Of a stretch of 64,000 nt of DNA, positions 42,235 to 53,144 are shown piece after piece. Each line of letters starts with the position of its first letter. Positions within the stretch are counted from its first letter, which is position 1. A program made the translations under genes and the position numbers. The notes beneath the pieces were generated by a model, which saw only the letters and a list, made by a program, of their open reading frames with translations, was not told the origin of the DNA and did not search any database. The DNA comes from Gautieria morchelliformis (taxonomy: Eukaryota > Basidiomycota > Agaricomycetes > Gomphales > Gomphaceae): positions 167,644 to 231,643 of the forward strand of contig WHVA01000138.1 of the NCBI GenBank assembly GCA_015179125.1, read 5' to 3'.

Positions 42235-44772
42235 TGTCATGACGCGTTTATTTCCCATACTCAGAAGCTCAGTTTTCCTATTTTCTCACCCCACCTTCGT
42301 GTTCGTTCCGATCGCCATTGTCATGTTCGGCAACCGATGTTCGCTGATTCGCGCCCATTACCATCGCCACGCCGTTAAACGCACGACTGACGGCTTTGGA
42401 CTGACTTGACAAGTCATCACTGGGTCTACCACCTCCTCTGCTCGACCCTCTCCCGATGGTGTTCTGATAGTTGGATTGTCATGACCTGTGTACTTCCTGC
42501 ACCTTGGTATCCCCATTTTCCCTTTCGCTACTCCTCCTCAGTGTTCGCTCGGCTGCGCCCTCGACCTCGACCTCTCCTCCCCTATGTCACCTCTGTTCAC
42601 CCTTCCTTGCATTTCGCTGAACGACTATTCGCTGCTCACATCATTCGCCAGCAGGCACACCATCAAATACGATCGATACCATTCACCCGGCATGATGGTT
42701 CATCATTAACCCCATCCTCTTCTTAATCCAACCCCATTGGGCATTCGTATGGTCAAAGTGTGTTCGCAGGACATCCCTTCCATAGGTCGTGCAGAATCAA
42801 CCCAGTAGACCAAGAGTCCGTGCAGGGTAGCATGTATGCGGGTCCCAAGACATGGTTTTGTCCATAAGTGCCTTCGCCACCTTTACTCTCCGTCGTTTCA
42901 TGTTCTCCCTCTTCTCACATTCTATTGTATGTTTCTTTCATCTATGCTGTATCATGACTGCGCACCCCTATCCAACCCTGACTTGTGACGGACTCTTTCC
43001 TATTCGCTGTTACCTTACGAGCATTCGATATAAGTAGTTTACATTCGCATGTATATTCCCCAGTTCAATTATCATACGTCGTTCATCTTGTGCAGCTTTC
43101 ACCTCGCCGTGGTCATCGCCTTAAGCCTTCTCTTGGAGATTCCCATCTTCGACTAGCAGAGGACTTAGGCATCACTGGTGAGTTCTCATACTTCATCTTC
43201 ATTACCTTAGCCTTTGAACCATTTTCTGTGCTGTTGGTGAAGGGCTCCGAAGGAGCACCTTCGCCAGCGAAGTGTCAAGATTGGTTTTTAGGCGTTAATA
43301 TCGTGTATTAGTGAACACAGCAAATGCCCGAATAACTTGTGTGAATAAGTATGCCGTTCAGCGAATAGGTGAACCGATGAATGTTCACGAAACAAGAGGG
43401 TTGCCCGAACGGGGCTCGCCCTACCTACAGTCGTAGCGAAATAGCTCGCAGCACTTGACGGCGTAACGGACAAGATATCGCGGAAGGGCGGTCTAAGTTT
43501 CGACGGTCCCTTCGCTGGCGAAGGTGCTCCTTCAGAGGCCTTCGCCAACAGCACAGAAGATAGTTCGAAGGCTAAGGTAACGAAGATGAAGTATGAGAAC
43601 TCACCAGTGATGCCTAAGTCCTTGGCTGGTTGAAGATAGAAATCTTCAAGGAGAGGCTCAAGACGATGATCACAGCAAGGTCAAGTTTGCACAAGATGGA
43701 CGACGTATGATAATTGAACTGGGGGATCTACATGCGAATGTAAACTACTTATATCGAATGCTCGTAAGGTAACAGCGAATAGGAAAGAGGCCGTCACAAG
43801 TCAGGGTTGGATAGGGGTGCGCAGCCATGATACAACATAGATGAGATAAACATACAATAGAATGTGAGAAGAGGGAGAATATGAAACGACGGAGAGTAAA
43901 GGTGGCGAAGGCACTTATGGACAAAACCATGTCTTGGGACCCGCGTACATGCTACCCTGCACAGACTCTTGGTCTACTGGGTTGATTCCGCATGACCTAT
44001 GGAAGAGATGCCCTGCGAACACACTTTGACCATACGAACGCCCAATGGGGTTGGATTAAGAAGATGATGGGGTTAATGATGAACCATCATGCCGGGTGAA
44101 TGGTATCGATCGTGTTTTTGATGGTGTGCCTGCTGGCGAATGATGCGAGCAGCGAATACCCGTTCGGCGAAATGCAAGGAAGGGCAAAAAGAGGTGACAT
44201 AGGGGAGGGGAGGTCGAGGTGGAGGGCGAAGCCGAGCGAACACTGAGGAGGAGTAGCGAAAGGGAAAATGGGGTACCAAGGTGCAGGAAATGCACAGGTC
44301 ATGGCAACCCAACTATTCGAACACCATCGGAAGAGGGTCGAGCAGAGGAGGTGGTAGGCCCAGTGATGACTGCCGAGTTAGTCCCAGGACGTCGATCGTG
44401 CATTTGGCGGCACGGCTATGGTAATTGGCGCGAACCGCGAGAGTTGGTTGCCGAACATAACAATGGTGATCGGAACGAACACGAAGGTGGGTGACAAAAT
44501 AGGAAAACTGAGCTTCTGAGTATGAGAGATAAACGCGTCATGACACGAAGGGATTGTTGAGACTTAGACAGCCCTTCCGTGAGACCTTGCACATTACATC
44601 GTCAAGAGCCACGGGCTATTTCGCTACGACTGTAGATAGGCAAACCCTCTTACCTTGTGAACATTCATTGGTTCACCTATTCGTCAAACGGCATACTTAT
44701 TCGCACAAGTTATTCCGGTATTCGCTGTGTTCACTAATACACGATATTAACGCCTGAAAACCAATCTTGACA
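42235..44772 (-). mobile_element. Solo LTR B2 with LTR B3 nested inside
   Basis: Perfect TSD CATGC (42230-42234 and 44773-44777). The two halves are 42235-43272 and 44546-44772, about 1265 bases in total. On the minus strand it runs from TGTCAAGATTGG to CGCGTCATGACA. Confidence 0.9.
43273..44545 (+). mobile_element. Solo LTR B3 inserted in LTR B2
   Basis: Same family, opposite orientation, 1273 bases. Perfect TSD CGAAG (43268-43272 and 44546-44550). Begins TGTCAAGATTGG, ends ACGCGTCATGACA. Confidence 0.9.
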
Positions 44773-44952
44773 CATGCCCCTCTTAGATATCTGACGATGA
44801 ACTGCCTTACAGATATTACCAATTGATATATAAACTGGCCAGGCTTGTTTGTTGAACTGTGACAGTTGGGTCTTGTCTGAAGCCAGTATCACTGGTGCAA
44901 TGGTGGTGCCACTCGGCAGTTTCTCCTGGATTGGACCATGTTCTGAGGTATA
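44773..44952 (-). pseudogene. Plavaka-like transposase gene, piece between LTR B2 and LTR B4
   Basis: Minus-strand codons read TSEHGPIQEKLPSGTTIAPV, ILASDKTQLSQF, AWPVYISIGNI and RQISKRGM. The block 'P.ILASDKT.LS....AWPVYLTIGNI.K..R' is a signature of Plavaka-type transposases. The frame is intact in this piece and runs across the TSDs on both sides. Confidence 0.85.
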
Positions 44953-45942
44953 TGTCATGACTCATTTATTCCTGTATCCAGTTATCTCCATTTTCCCTTT
45001 GCCTCTATGTTCGCTCCATTCGCTCTTCGCTGAATTCGCCGAACAGCCATTCGCTACTTGCACCATTTGCCAGTAGGTGCGCCATCAGACATGATCAACA
45101 TCCTTTACCCGGCGTGATGGTTCATCACTGGTCCCATCATCTTCCTGACTCAACCCCCATTTGGGTGTTCCCATGGCCGGAATACATTCGTGGGACGTCC
45201 TACCTGTAGATTGTGTGGCATCAACCCAGCAGACAAAGAGTCCGTGCAGGGTAACATGTATGCAGGTCTCAAGGCATGTTTTCTTACATAGGTGCCTTTA
45301 TCCTCTCTCCCCCCCATTGTTTCATGTTCACACTCCTCTCCTTCTCCATTGTTTATGTGTTCCATATATTTGTATCCTGACTGCGCACCCCTATCCAACC
45401 CTGACATGACGGCCTCTTTCCTATTCGCTGGTATCATATGAGCATTCGGTATAAGTAGTTTACATTCACATGTATATTCCCCAGTTCAATTATCATATGT
45501 CTATCTTGTGCAAAACTTGACCTCACTGTGACCATCATCTTGAGCCTTCTTCTATAGATTCCTATCTTCGACCAGAGGAGGACTTAAGCACCACTGGTGA
45601 GTTTCCATACTTCACCTTCACTACCTTAGCCTTCGTACTATTATCAGCACTGTTGGCGAAGGGCTCCAAAGGAGCACCTCCGCTGGTGAAAGGATTGTTG
45701 CTACTTAAACAACCTTTCCGTGAAACCTTTCCATGACACCTTGAACGTTACATTGTCAAGTGCCACAGGCTACTTCGCTACAACTGTAGATAGAGTGAGC
45801 TCCGTTTGGGCAGCCCTCTTACCTTCTGAACATTTATTGGTTCATCTTATTCACCGAACGGCACACTTATTCGCACAAGCTATTCGGGTATTCACTGTGT
45901 TCACTAATACATGATATTAACACCTAAAAACCAATCTTGACA
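44953..45942 (-). mobile_element. Solo LTR B4
   Basis: 990 bases, TSD GTATA (44948-44952) and CTATA (45943-45947), one mismatch. Lies in the Plavaka-like transposase gene between WWWDTQ and the ILASDKT block. Confidence 0.85.
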
Positions 45943-46659
45943 CTATAGTCCCCCTAAAATACTAGTGCCTGCACCTGCGTATCCCACCACCACTGTGCAG
46001 TCCACATCTCATTGATAATCTTTTCTTCCTCAGATTCATCACTGAACAAGTGTTCAGGGACATATTTCATGGCATCGCAAAAGTCCGGATTCCCAATTAA
46101 CTCGTGCACACATTCAACAGGATCATGATACCATATGTCAAGCTCCTCCTCTATTGGCTCGCTGTTCTCATCAAGAAAATCCCCTTTGACGGTGATTGTA
46201 CGGCACTTCCATGTGGGGCCTTGGGGTAATTTATCTATATTTTGTAACAGTGTTCGGTTATCCTTGTACGAAGGACCCATGCACTGGCGTGTCTGCAGAA
46301 GGGATAAGTTATGCCATATTGTATATCACATGCACCAAAAGACCCACAATATCCAGCTTTAGAAAGTGGTCTACCTTCGTTTGACTGGCACTGCTTGTCA
46401 TCAGCCAGTCAGCTAATTCCCATTCCTGTTGGTCCAGGAAAGGTCTGAACATCCCCAAATCACCATCTTCTGCTGCTGTTGCAATTGCTCAAAGAGTATA
46501 TGGTGCATACCCAATGATGTCCCCACAGGCTCATCAAAAGTTCAATGAAACAGCTCTCAACATCACCCCTGACCTCCTTAATCTGTTCATCAGACTTCTG
46601 GGAGTGTGTCTGGGGAGAGGGTGCATCGAGCGGGGCTTCCCCCATGGCACCATGCCCCC
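45943..46659 (-). pseudogene. Plavaka-like transposase gene, N-terminal piece
   Basis: On the minus strand: LGMHHILFEQLQQQQ, FLDQQEWELADWLMTSSASQ, a probable intron, MGPSYKDNRTLLQNIDKLP, WYHDPVECVHELIGNPDF and EMWTAQWWWDTQ. In agaricomycete Plavaka-type transposases the same order (EWELA.WL, N..LL..ID.LP.GP.W, DPVEC..EL..NP.F, WW..Q) precedes the ILASDKT block. This makes the identification firm. Stops near 46500 and frameshifts show decay. Upstream, the Gly-rich start continues across LTR B5 to 50138-50147 and then, beyond LTR G, to about 50691-50740. Confidence 0.85.
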
Positions 46660-46721
46660 TGTCAAGATTGGTTTTTAGGCGTTAATATCATGTATTAAAG
46701 AACACAGCGAATGCCCGAATA

Positions 46722-47714
46722 GGGAGGATAATCAAAATTGTCATGTGATACAGCATATATGAGTATATAATATATATTATAAGAGTATCAATAACAACAT
46801 ATAGGAATATATAGTAGTATTTATAAGGAGAATAATAGATGTTATTAGAATATTCTGTATATGTTTAAACATCTCAGAGATATATATACATATGAGAGAG
46901 TATCTGACTACAAGATAGAATAACAGATAGTTGGATAGATACTTCTAATAGATATGAGTGAGTAGGAGTATTAGTATGAATAGTTATAATGATATAGTGT
47001 ATCTTAAAAGTGGGCAGAAAAAATAAGAAGAGGCGTTCTCGTCGGCGGAGCCGCCAGCTTGGGGAGGGACAAACATAAATTTATTTATATCCCAACAATA
47101 AGATTGGCATGTACTTTCATCCTCTTCTTTTCTATAATCTGAGAATAAAATGGGTGAAGCTACAGGTAATAAAAAGTTGTGCGCATCCGCCTTAGATCAA
47201 TTCTTGAACCCTTCTCTACCTCCGCCCCTTCTGACTTCTGACTTCTGTTCTGAAATACTTTGGATGATAGTTCATTGGGGGCACAACACATATGTTGAAG
47301 CCACTGTCCGTTCCTATCTGAACTCCAGGATTCTTGATACATAACAAGGGTCACATAGATAGTCTTTTATTCATGTCTTTGGATCCTCCTCTGCCAGACT
47401 ATGTGATTTATGTAGTGTTGTTTACAGTCCAGTTCATTTCGATTTGGTCATGAACCAATTCCACTTTTCGCACATGTAATCAGCTCCAGCTCAGTTCATC
47501 AGCCGGTTCAGCTCATCGACCGGTTCTGAACTGGCTTGGGACTGGTTCATGATCAGTTTGAGTTTCAGAATCATTCTACTGTACAAGGAGGTGTTTTTCT
47601 TTCATATATTATCAAGGGCAATGTCCACTTCAGTGCTTTGAGTGTCCTCCCCCAACTCTTCCATATTGATAGCAGCCATTCATGATTCCCACCACTCCTT
47701 CAGCTCAGGGGCAC
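46722..47714. other. AT-rich and unique non-coding sequence inside LTR B5
   Basis: 46730-46990 is strongly AT-rich with many TATA words. From about 47040 the composition becomes normal. 47440-47560 has repeated CAGTTCA/GGTTCA words. No gene is recognised before the hAT fragment. Confidence 0.5.
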
Positions 47715-47891
47715 TCATGTATTTGATTCGATGCTTGGGTTAATGGACTTCAGGAGCTGCAGGGCTTCAAGTCGATTGGGGGTGAGGCGATTCCTTTTTT
47801 TGGAGTCCATGTCAGCTGCTGCACTCCACACACACTCAACAGGAGTCACAGACCCCTGTATGGCCAAGTAGTCAAGTGCCATCCTACTCAG
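47715..47891 (-). pseudogene. hAT transposase C-terminal dimerisation fragment
   Basis: The frame reads LSRMALDYLAIQGSVTPVEC, VWSAAADMDSKKRNRLTP and LEALQLLKSIN, then stops. This is the hAT family dimerisation domain (pattern A.DYL.I..SS...ER.FS.......R.RL.....E.L..LK), with the usual R-x-FS weakened to C-V-WS. The rest of the transposase is absent. hAT proteins cut and paste DNA with 8-base TSDs. Confidence 0.8.
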
Positions 47892-48225
47892 CTAGGGATA
47901 CAGGTGCTGGACAGACTATAAATGAGATGTAAGGTATGCTACAATGTAAAGTGTGGCTGATGTTGAGACTTACCTGCAAGTAAACCAATGCATCTGGACT
48001 GCCTTGGTCCAGATGCATGGTTGGGGCTTCCTCCAGATACAGTTCAGCCTCGGTCTGAGGGCTTTGGGTCCCAGCAACATCATCTCACATGTCCCCCCAA
48101 ATGGAGTTCTCAGTCTGGGAAGCTCTCAGAGGCAGGGGCAGATCAGTTGCATATGAGTCATTAAACTAGTCAAACTCATGTCAATGTAGTTGCCATTGAT
48201 CAAGAGTGATCATACCTTGAACAAG

Positions 48226-48833
48226 CATTTTGTGCAACTACCGGCATATCACCCTTCTTTACCAACAAGGGATACAACCCGAACCTCACAGTTCACCCCA
48301 AACAGGACCTTGCATCCTCCCGAGCCTGAGACTTCGCAGTTGACCTTGACCAGTTACATGCTACCCTGAAGGAGCAAATTAAACTCGCTCAATCTTGGTA
48401 TCAGGTCTCGGCTGACATGCATCACACTCCCACTCCTGAGTTCATGATAGGATCCTCCACATTTGTAAAAGCACAGTTCTTCTGGACAACCTGGCTCTCG
48501 AAGAAGCTGGCTGAGAAGTACCTCGGTCCCTTTGAGATTATAGGCCAGGCCAGATCCCAAGCTTACATTCTACGCCTGCCGGATAGCCTTTGGGCAGTTC
48601 ACCCGGTCTTTCACATCTCCATGCTCAAACCCATAGTCCCAAACACCATTCTGAATCAGGTTCAGTCTCCGCCACCTCCAGTTGAAATCGACAGTGAGAC
48701 AGAGTACGAGATTTCTGAGATTCTTGATTCCAAGATTGACCGACGACATATACCCTGTAACACTGGAGGCATGGCAAAATTTCTCAAGTCAGGAAACCCC
48801 CTGAAAAATTCTATGGAATTCCACATTTCTTGA
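48226..48833 (+). pseudogene. Gypsy integrase C-terminal fragment with GPY/F module
   Basis: Plus strand: TTGISPFFTNKGYNPNLTVH, WYQVSADMHHTPTPEF, KLAEKYLGPFEIIGQ (the GPY/F motif), AVHPVFHISMLKP and a chromodomain start YEISEILDSKIDRR. It closely resembles the integrase end of Tf1/sushi-like chromoviruses of basidiomycetes. It differs from gypsy C, K and J, so it is a further family. A stop lies near 48345, and both ends are truncated. Confidence 0.85.
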
Positions 48834-50147
48834 GAGTTTCCTAGGATGGGAAATTTAGAGGAAACTTAATGTTTTACAAGGGTTTCCAAAGTTCAGGAAA
48901 GTGAACACAGCGAATGCCCGAATAACTTGTGCAAATAAGTATGCCGTTCGGCGAATAGGTGAACCAATGAATGTTCACAAGGTAAGAGGGTTTGCCTAAA
49001 CGGGGCTCAACCTATCTACAGTCGTAGCGAAATAGCCCATGACTCTTGACGATGTAACGTGCAAGGTCTCACGGAAGGGCTGTCTAAGTCTCGACAATCC
49101 CTTTGCTGGCGAAGGTGCTCCTTTGGAGCCCTTCGCCAACAGCACAGAAAATGGTTCAAAGGCTAAGGTAATGAAGATGAAGTATGAGAACTCACCAGTG
49201 ATGCCTAAGTCCTTTGCTAGTCGAAGATGGGAATCTCCAAGAGAAGGCTTAAGATGATGACCACGGCGAGGTCAAAGCTGCACAAGATGAACGACGTATC
49301 ATAATTGGACTAGGGAATATACATGCAGATGTAAACTACTTATATCGAATGCTCGTAAGGTATCAGCGAATAGGAAAGAGTCCGTCACAAGTCAGGGTTG
49401 GATAGGGGTGCGCAGTCATGATACAGCATAGATGAAAGAAACATACAATAGAATGTGAGAAGAGGGAGAACATGAAACGACGGAGAGTAAAGGTGGCGAA
49501 GGCACTTATGGACAAAACCATGTCTTGGGACCCGCATACATGCTACCCTGCACGGACTCTTGGTCTACTGGGTTGATTCCGCATGACCTATGGAAGAGAT
49601 GCCCTGCGAACACACTTTGACCATACGAACGCCCAATGGGGTTGGATTAAGAAGATGATGGGGTTAATGATGAACCATCATGCCGGGTGAATGGTATCGA
49701 TCGTATTTGATGGTGTGCCTGCTGGCGAATGATGCGAGCAGTGAATACCCGTTTGGCGAAATGCAAGGAAGGGCGAACAGAGGTGACATAGGGGAGGAGA
49801 GGTCGAGGTCGAGGGCGAAGCTGAGCGAATACTGAGGAGGAGTAGCGAAAGGGAAAATGGGGATACCAAGGTGCAGGAAGTACACAGGTCATGACAATCC
49901 AACTATCAGAACACCATCGGGAGAGGGTCGAGCAGAGGAGGTGGTAGACCCAGTGATGACTTGTCAAGTCAGTCCAAAGCCGTCGGTCGTGCGTTTAACA
50001 GCGTGGTGATGGTAATGGGCGCGAATCAGCGAACATCGGTTGCCGAACATGACAATGGCGATCAGAATGAACACGGAAATGGGGTGAGAAATGGCAGGAC
50101 AGAGCACCTGAGTATGAGGAATAAACGCGTCATAACACCCCTGCCCA

Positions 50148-50690
50148 TGTTGGGTGCATATGTGCACCAGGCTCCAAACCTAACATTTCTGTTATTATTT
50201 CTTTCAATTTTGACCTGAAATTATGCTGGCATTCATTCTATGCCTTTCACAATTTTCTTTGATTTTTTCGAGGCTGTATTACTACTCCTTTTCATGTTCT
50301 GTCCAACTGACCCTTTGTGGGTGGTTGTGGACAAGTTTCCTTTTTGAGCTGCAGCTGTTCACTACCGTGCTACGTTCTATGGGCGCTTATCACGGCACAC
50401 CAGTGCCTCAAGGGCGCTTAAGTGCTGGAACTTCATATATGCGAGTGAAACAAGCCCATGCGCAGCCTCCCCTCTTCAGTGTTGACTATCACTGAGGAGG
50501 TGAGTTTAATAGTGTACTTTCATAGTATTTAACTGAAAAAACATGTAGAACATTAAATAGGTAGCATTCCTTTATATTACTAGTGTTGACTATCACTGAG
50601 GAGAACATTAAATAGTTTATTAATCTCCTGCAAGTCCCATCGTTCATATCTGGCATATTACTTCCTACTTGCCCAAACCGAGTTACTACA
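50148..50690 (+). mobile_element. Solo LTR G (copia-type)
   Basis: 543 bases from TGTTGGGTGCATATG to GTTACTACA with a perfect TSD GCCCA (50143-50147 and 50691-50695). Contains repeated TGTTGACTATCACTGAGGAG words, in the place where LTR A has its CTCTCAGTGA repeats. So it is a distant relative of the LTR A family. Confidence 0.85.
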
Positions 50691-50754
50691 GCCCATGCTG
50701 CCACCACCACCTGCAGGGGCAAGCTGCACTGGAACACTCGTCAATGAACTGGGC

Positions 50755-51199
50755 TGTGCTATCTACTATCTATAGGAACTGTACCCGGCGTGTCAGTTCT
50801 ATATACAGGAACTATCAATAACATGTATAAGCGAGTATACGCCTCAGTCTCACAGTATATGGGATGGAACTGAGGGAAAGGCTGGAACTCCGACTTGCAT
50901 CTCAAGTATCCCCAAACATGTGGGTACTTGTGTATGTGGCTTGGTCACGCTTGTATCTCCAACACCCCCCCTCAAGCGGTGACCGCAACGCTAGAACGCC
51001 TGTGCAGACCGAGCATCAGGGTGAGGTGGGAAAAAGGGGGGCTGGGAAGGGATTTTGTGAGGATATCAGCAGAGTTATTGCGTGTAGGGACATGTGTAAA
51101 GTGCACTTCGCCACATGAGACTCGACCGCGAATAAAGTGATGAGCCATGTGTATGTGTTTGGATCTGGCATTGTTAGGATCTGGCAGCATACGGATCAT
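50755..51199 (-). mobile_element. Copia E remnant: end of RNase H and 3' LTR
   Basis: Minus-strand codons (51199-50972) read ARSKHIHMAHHFIRGRV, VPTRNNSADILTKSL and a stop, the last RNase H motifs of Ty1/copia pol. A polypurine tract (GAGGGGGG) follows, then an LTR starting TGTTGGAGATAC at 50964. A likely LTR end is GATAGCACA at 50755, giving about 210 bases. The left flank is TGGGC. The element is cut off at about 51200, where gypsy K sequence starts. Confidence 0.75.
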
Positions 51200-51500
51200 T
51201 TTCAGTATGGAACGGATTATACCTTCTGGAAGACAAAGGGAACGAGCTACTGTGCATACCTGATGGAGTGCACAACGGCTCCTCCTTGCGGGAGCTCATA
51301 ATATCACATGCCCACTCTTTGCTAGTGCATCTATCGTGCAGGAAAACCTTCCATTATTTGAGAACCCACATTTGGTGGCCTGGAATGTACCAGGATATCA
51401 CGAATTACTGCGCATCTTGCCATGTTTGCGCAATGGCCAAACCTAACAACCAGAAGGCTAGTGGAATGCTTAAGCCACTGCTGGTGCCCTTCAAATGATG
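51200..51500 (+). pseudogene. Gypsy K integrase zinc-binding domain
   Basis: LRELIISHAHSLLVHLSCRK supplies the His pair. IWWPGMYQDI and YCASCHVCAMAKP follow with the Cys pair, then LLVPFK. The frame continues after solo LTR H as RWQQVGIDFVGPLP. Homologous to gypsy J at 60980-61190, but with the Cys pair intact. 5' truncated by the copia E remnant. Confidence 0.85.
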
Positions 51501-52181
51501 TGTTACGTATCGAGATTTCCGCTAAGTCGGAACTGGAAAGGACGGCGGCTTCAACTTATAGGTTGCGCCCCCGATGAACTATCGTCCTAAGTATTTCGGA
51601 ACTGAGTCGGGAGTCGGAAAGTACTGAACCAAAGATTGGTCGGAACTTGAGTCGGAACTGAGTCGGAGGGCGGAAGGCGGAGAGACTGAGATCTTGCTAG
51701 ACTCGCTGTGCTAATAACAGGAGATGGAGCAAAGGAAATCAAGTATCGAAGGTGATTATCTGATTGCAGAATAACAGACATACATGAGGGGGTTTTATAC
51801 AAAACGCAGAACAACAAGTAATGGAATAGTACTAAGCAAATTCCGGAGGAAGCGGAAATCGAGAAGACAATGTGTGGGAACTAACTATTGGGAACAATGG
51901 GACTACAAGGGGGGTTCAGGGTAAGGTAGAACAATGGCAAGAAACAAGGGGTCAGGAAAACATATCTGACAACGAACTACAAGGATGACCGGATATATGG
52001 TTTTGATGAACGATGAAACGGGTCCGGTGGGTCTGAGTAATAGAGTCGAAAGAACAAGGGAATAGAACAATAGGCGGAATGTCGGAAATGTTGGAGGGGC
52101 AGAACGTGTGGCGGAACTATCGGAGGGGCGGAAGGTGTGGTGGAACTGAAGGTCGGAAGTCAGAAATGAACGGTCGTAACA
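51501..52181. mobile_element. Solo LTR H in gypsy K integrase
   Basis: 681 bases from TGTTACGTATCG to GGTCGTAACA. TSD TGATG (51496-51500) and CGATG (52182-52186), where the difference is a CG to TG change. Rich in GTCGGAACTGAGTCGG words. The ends resemble those of LTR I at 62292. Confidence 0.85.
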
Positions 52182-53144
52182 CGATGGCAGCAGGTTGGAA
52201 TCGACTTTGTCGGTCCACTCCCTGCATCTAGGAACCGCCACGGAGAATTTGACATGATCTGCATCATAATAGATCATTTAACATCAATGGTGCACCTGCT
52301 ACCATCAAGGAGCACTTACCGTGCAAAGGACATCGCGGAGCTGGTCTTCGAAAATGTATACAAATTACATGGTGTGCCTGAAATCATCGTTAGTGACAGA
52401 GATTCTCTCTTCACCAGTGGGTTCTTGGAAGGGCTGCACAAACTTACAGGGTCCGAGCTACGCATGTCAACAGCCTACCACCCGCAAACAGACGGTGCAA
52501 CCGAATGTGCGAACAGAACAGTAACGCAGATGCTGCGCCTGTCTGTTGCATCAGATCAGAAGGACTGGGTTTCAAAGCTGCCAGTCATAGAATTTGCTAT
52601 GAACACAGCACGCTCAGATACTACAGGATACTCACCGTTTTATTTGAACTACGGGTCAGTCCCACGCCAAATGCTTTGGGATGCATCCATGGACACCCTG
52701 CCAGGGGTCCGTGCCCTCATAAAACGGTTGAGAGAAGGCCTTATCAACGCACATGACGCAATACTCACACAAAGAGCGAAGCAGACTTACTATGCCAATC
52801 GGAAGCGTCGCCCAGCTCCGTTTGCCGTCGGGGACCTTGTATATCTGTCCATGGAGAACTTGTCCATCTTGAAGGGTTGAGCCCATAAGCTCGTACCCAA
52901 ATTCACTGGCCCCTACAGGATAGTGTGAGAAGTTAGCCCCAAAACAAGTTTCAAGCTCGCATTGCCGTCAGAGCTGCTTAGCAAGGGCCTACACACCGTG
53001 TTCCACGCTAGCCTGCTACGCATACATCTCCCAAACGACGACCGTCGCTTTCCTGGACGGTCAACACAACAGGTCACTGGACTCATCACCTGATGAGTCA
53101 CTTGTCAAGGCGATTGTGTCTCACATCAGCCATGGGCCTGCTGC
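52182..53144 (+). pseudogene. Gypsy K integrase core and C-terminus
   Basis: DDE core: QVGIDFVGPLP (first Asp), IVSDRDSLF (second Asp) and HPQTDGATECANR (Glu). Then TTGYSPFYLNYG and a C-terminal RKRRPAPFAVGDLVYLS. After a TGA at about 52878, the frame goes on with LVPKFTGPYRIV (GPY/F motif) and FHASLLRIHLPNDDRRFPG. A chromodomain-like remnant, WFEALWQSGDRTWLPHGKV, overlaps the next entry after a frameshift. Close relative of gypsy J. Confidence 0.85.

Larger units (their letters stand above)
46660..50137 (+). mobile_element. LTR B5, solo LTR split by a 2.2-kb segment
   Basis: The first 62 bases (46660-46721, from TGTCAAGATTGG) are followed by foreign sequence, then the LTR resumes at 48903 and ends CGCGTCATAACA at 50137. 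Flanks CCCCC (46655-46659) and CCCCT (50138-50142) are a TSD with one mismatch. The 22 bases GAACACAGCGAATGCCCGAA plus TA occur at both 46700-46721 and 48903-48924. They form a direct repeat around the insert. Confidence 0.8.

Noticed and set aside
48834..48902. Short GGAAA/TTTCC-rich stretch as a MITE end
   Set aside because: No paired inverted terminus was found at the other side of the insert.
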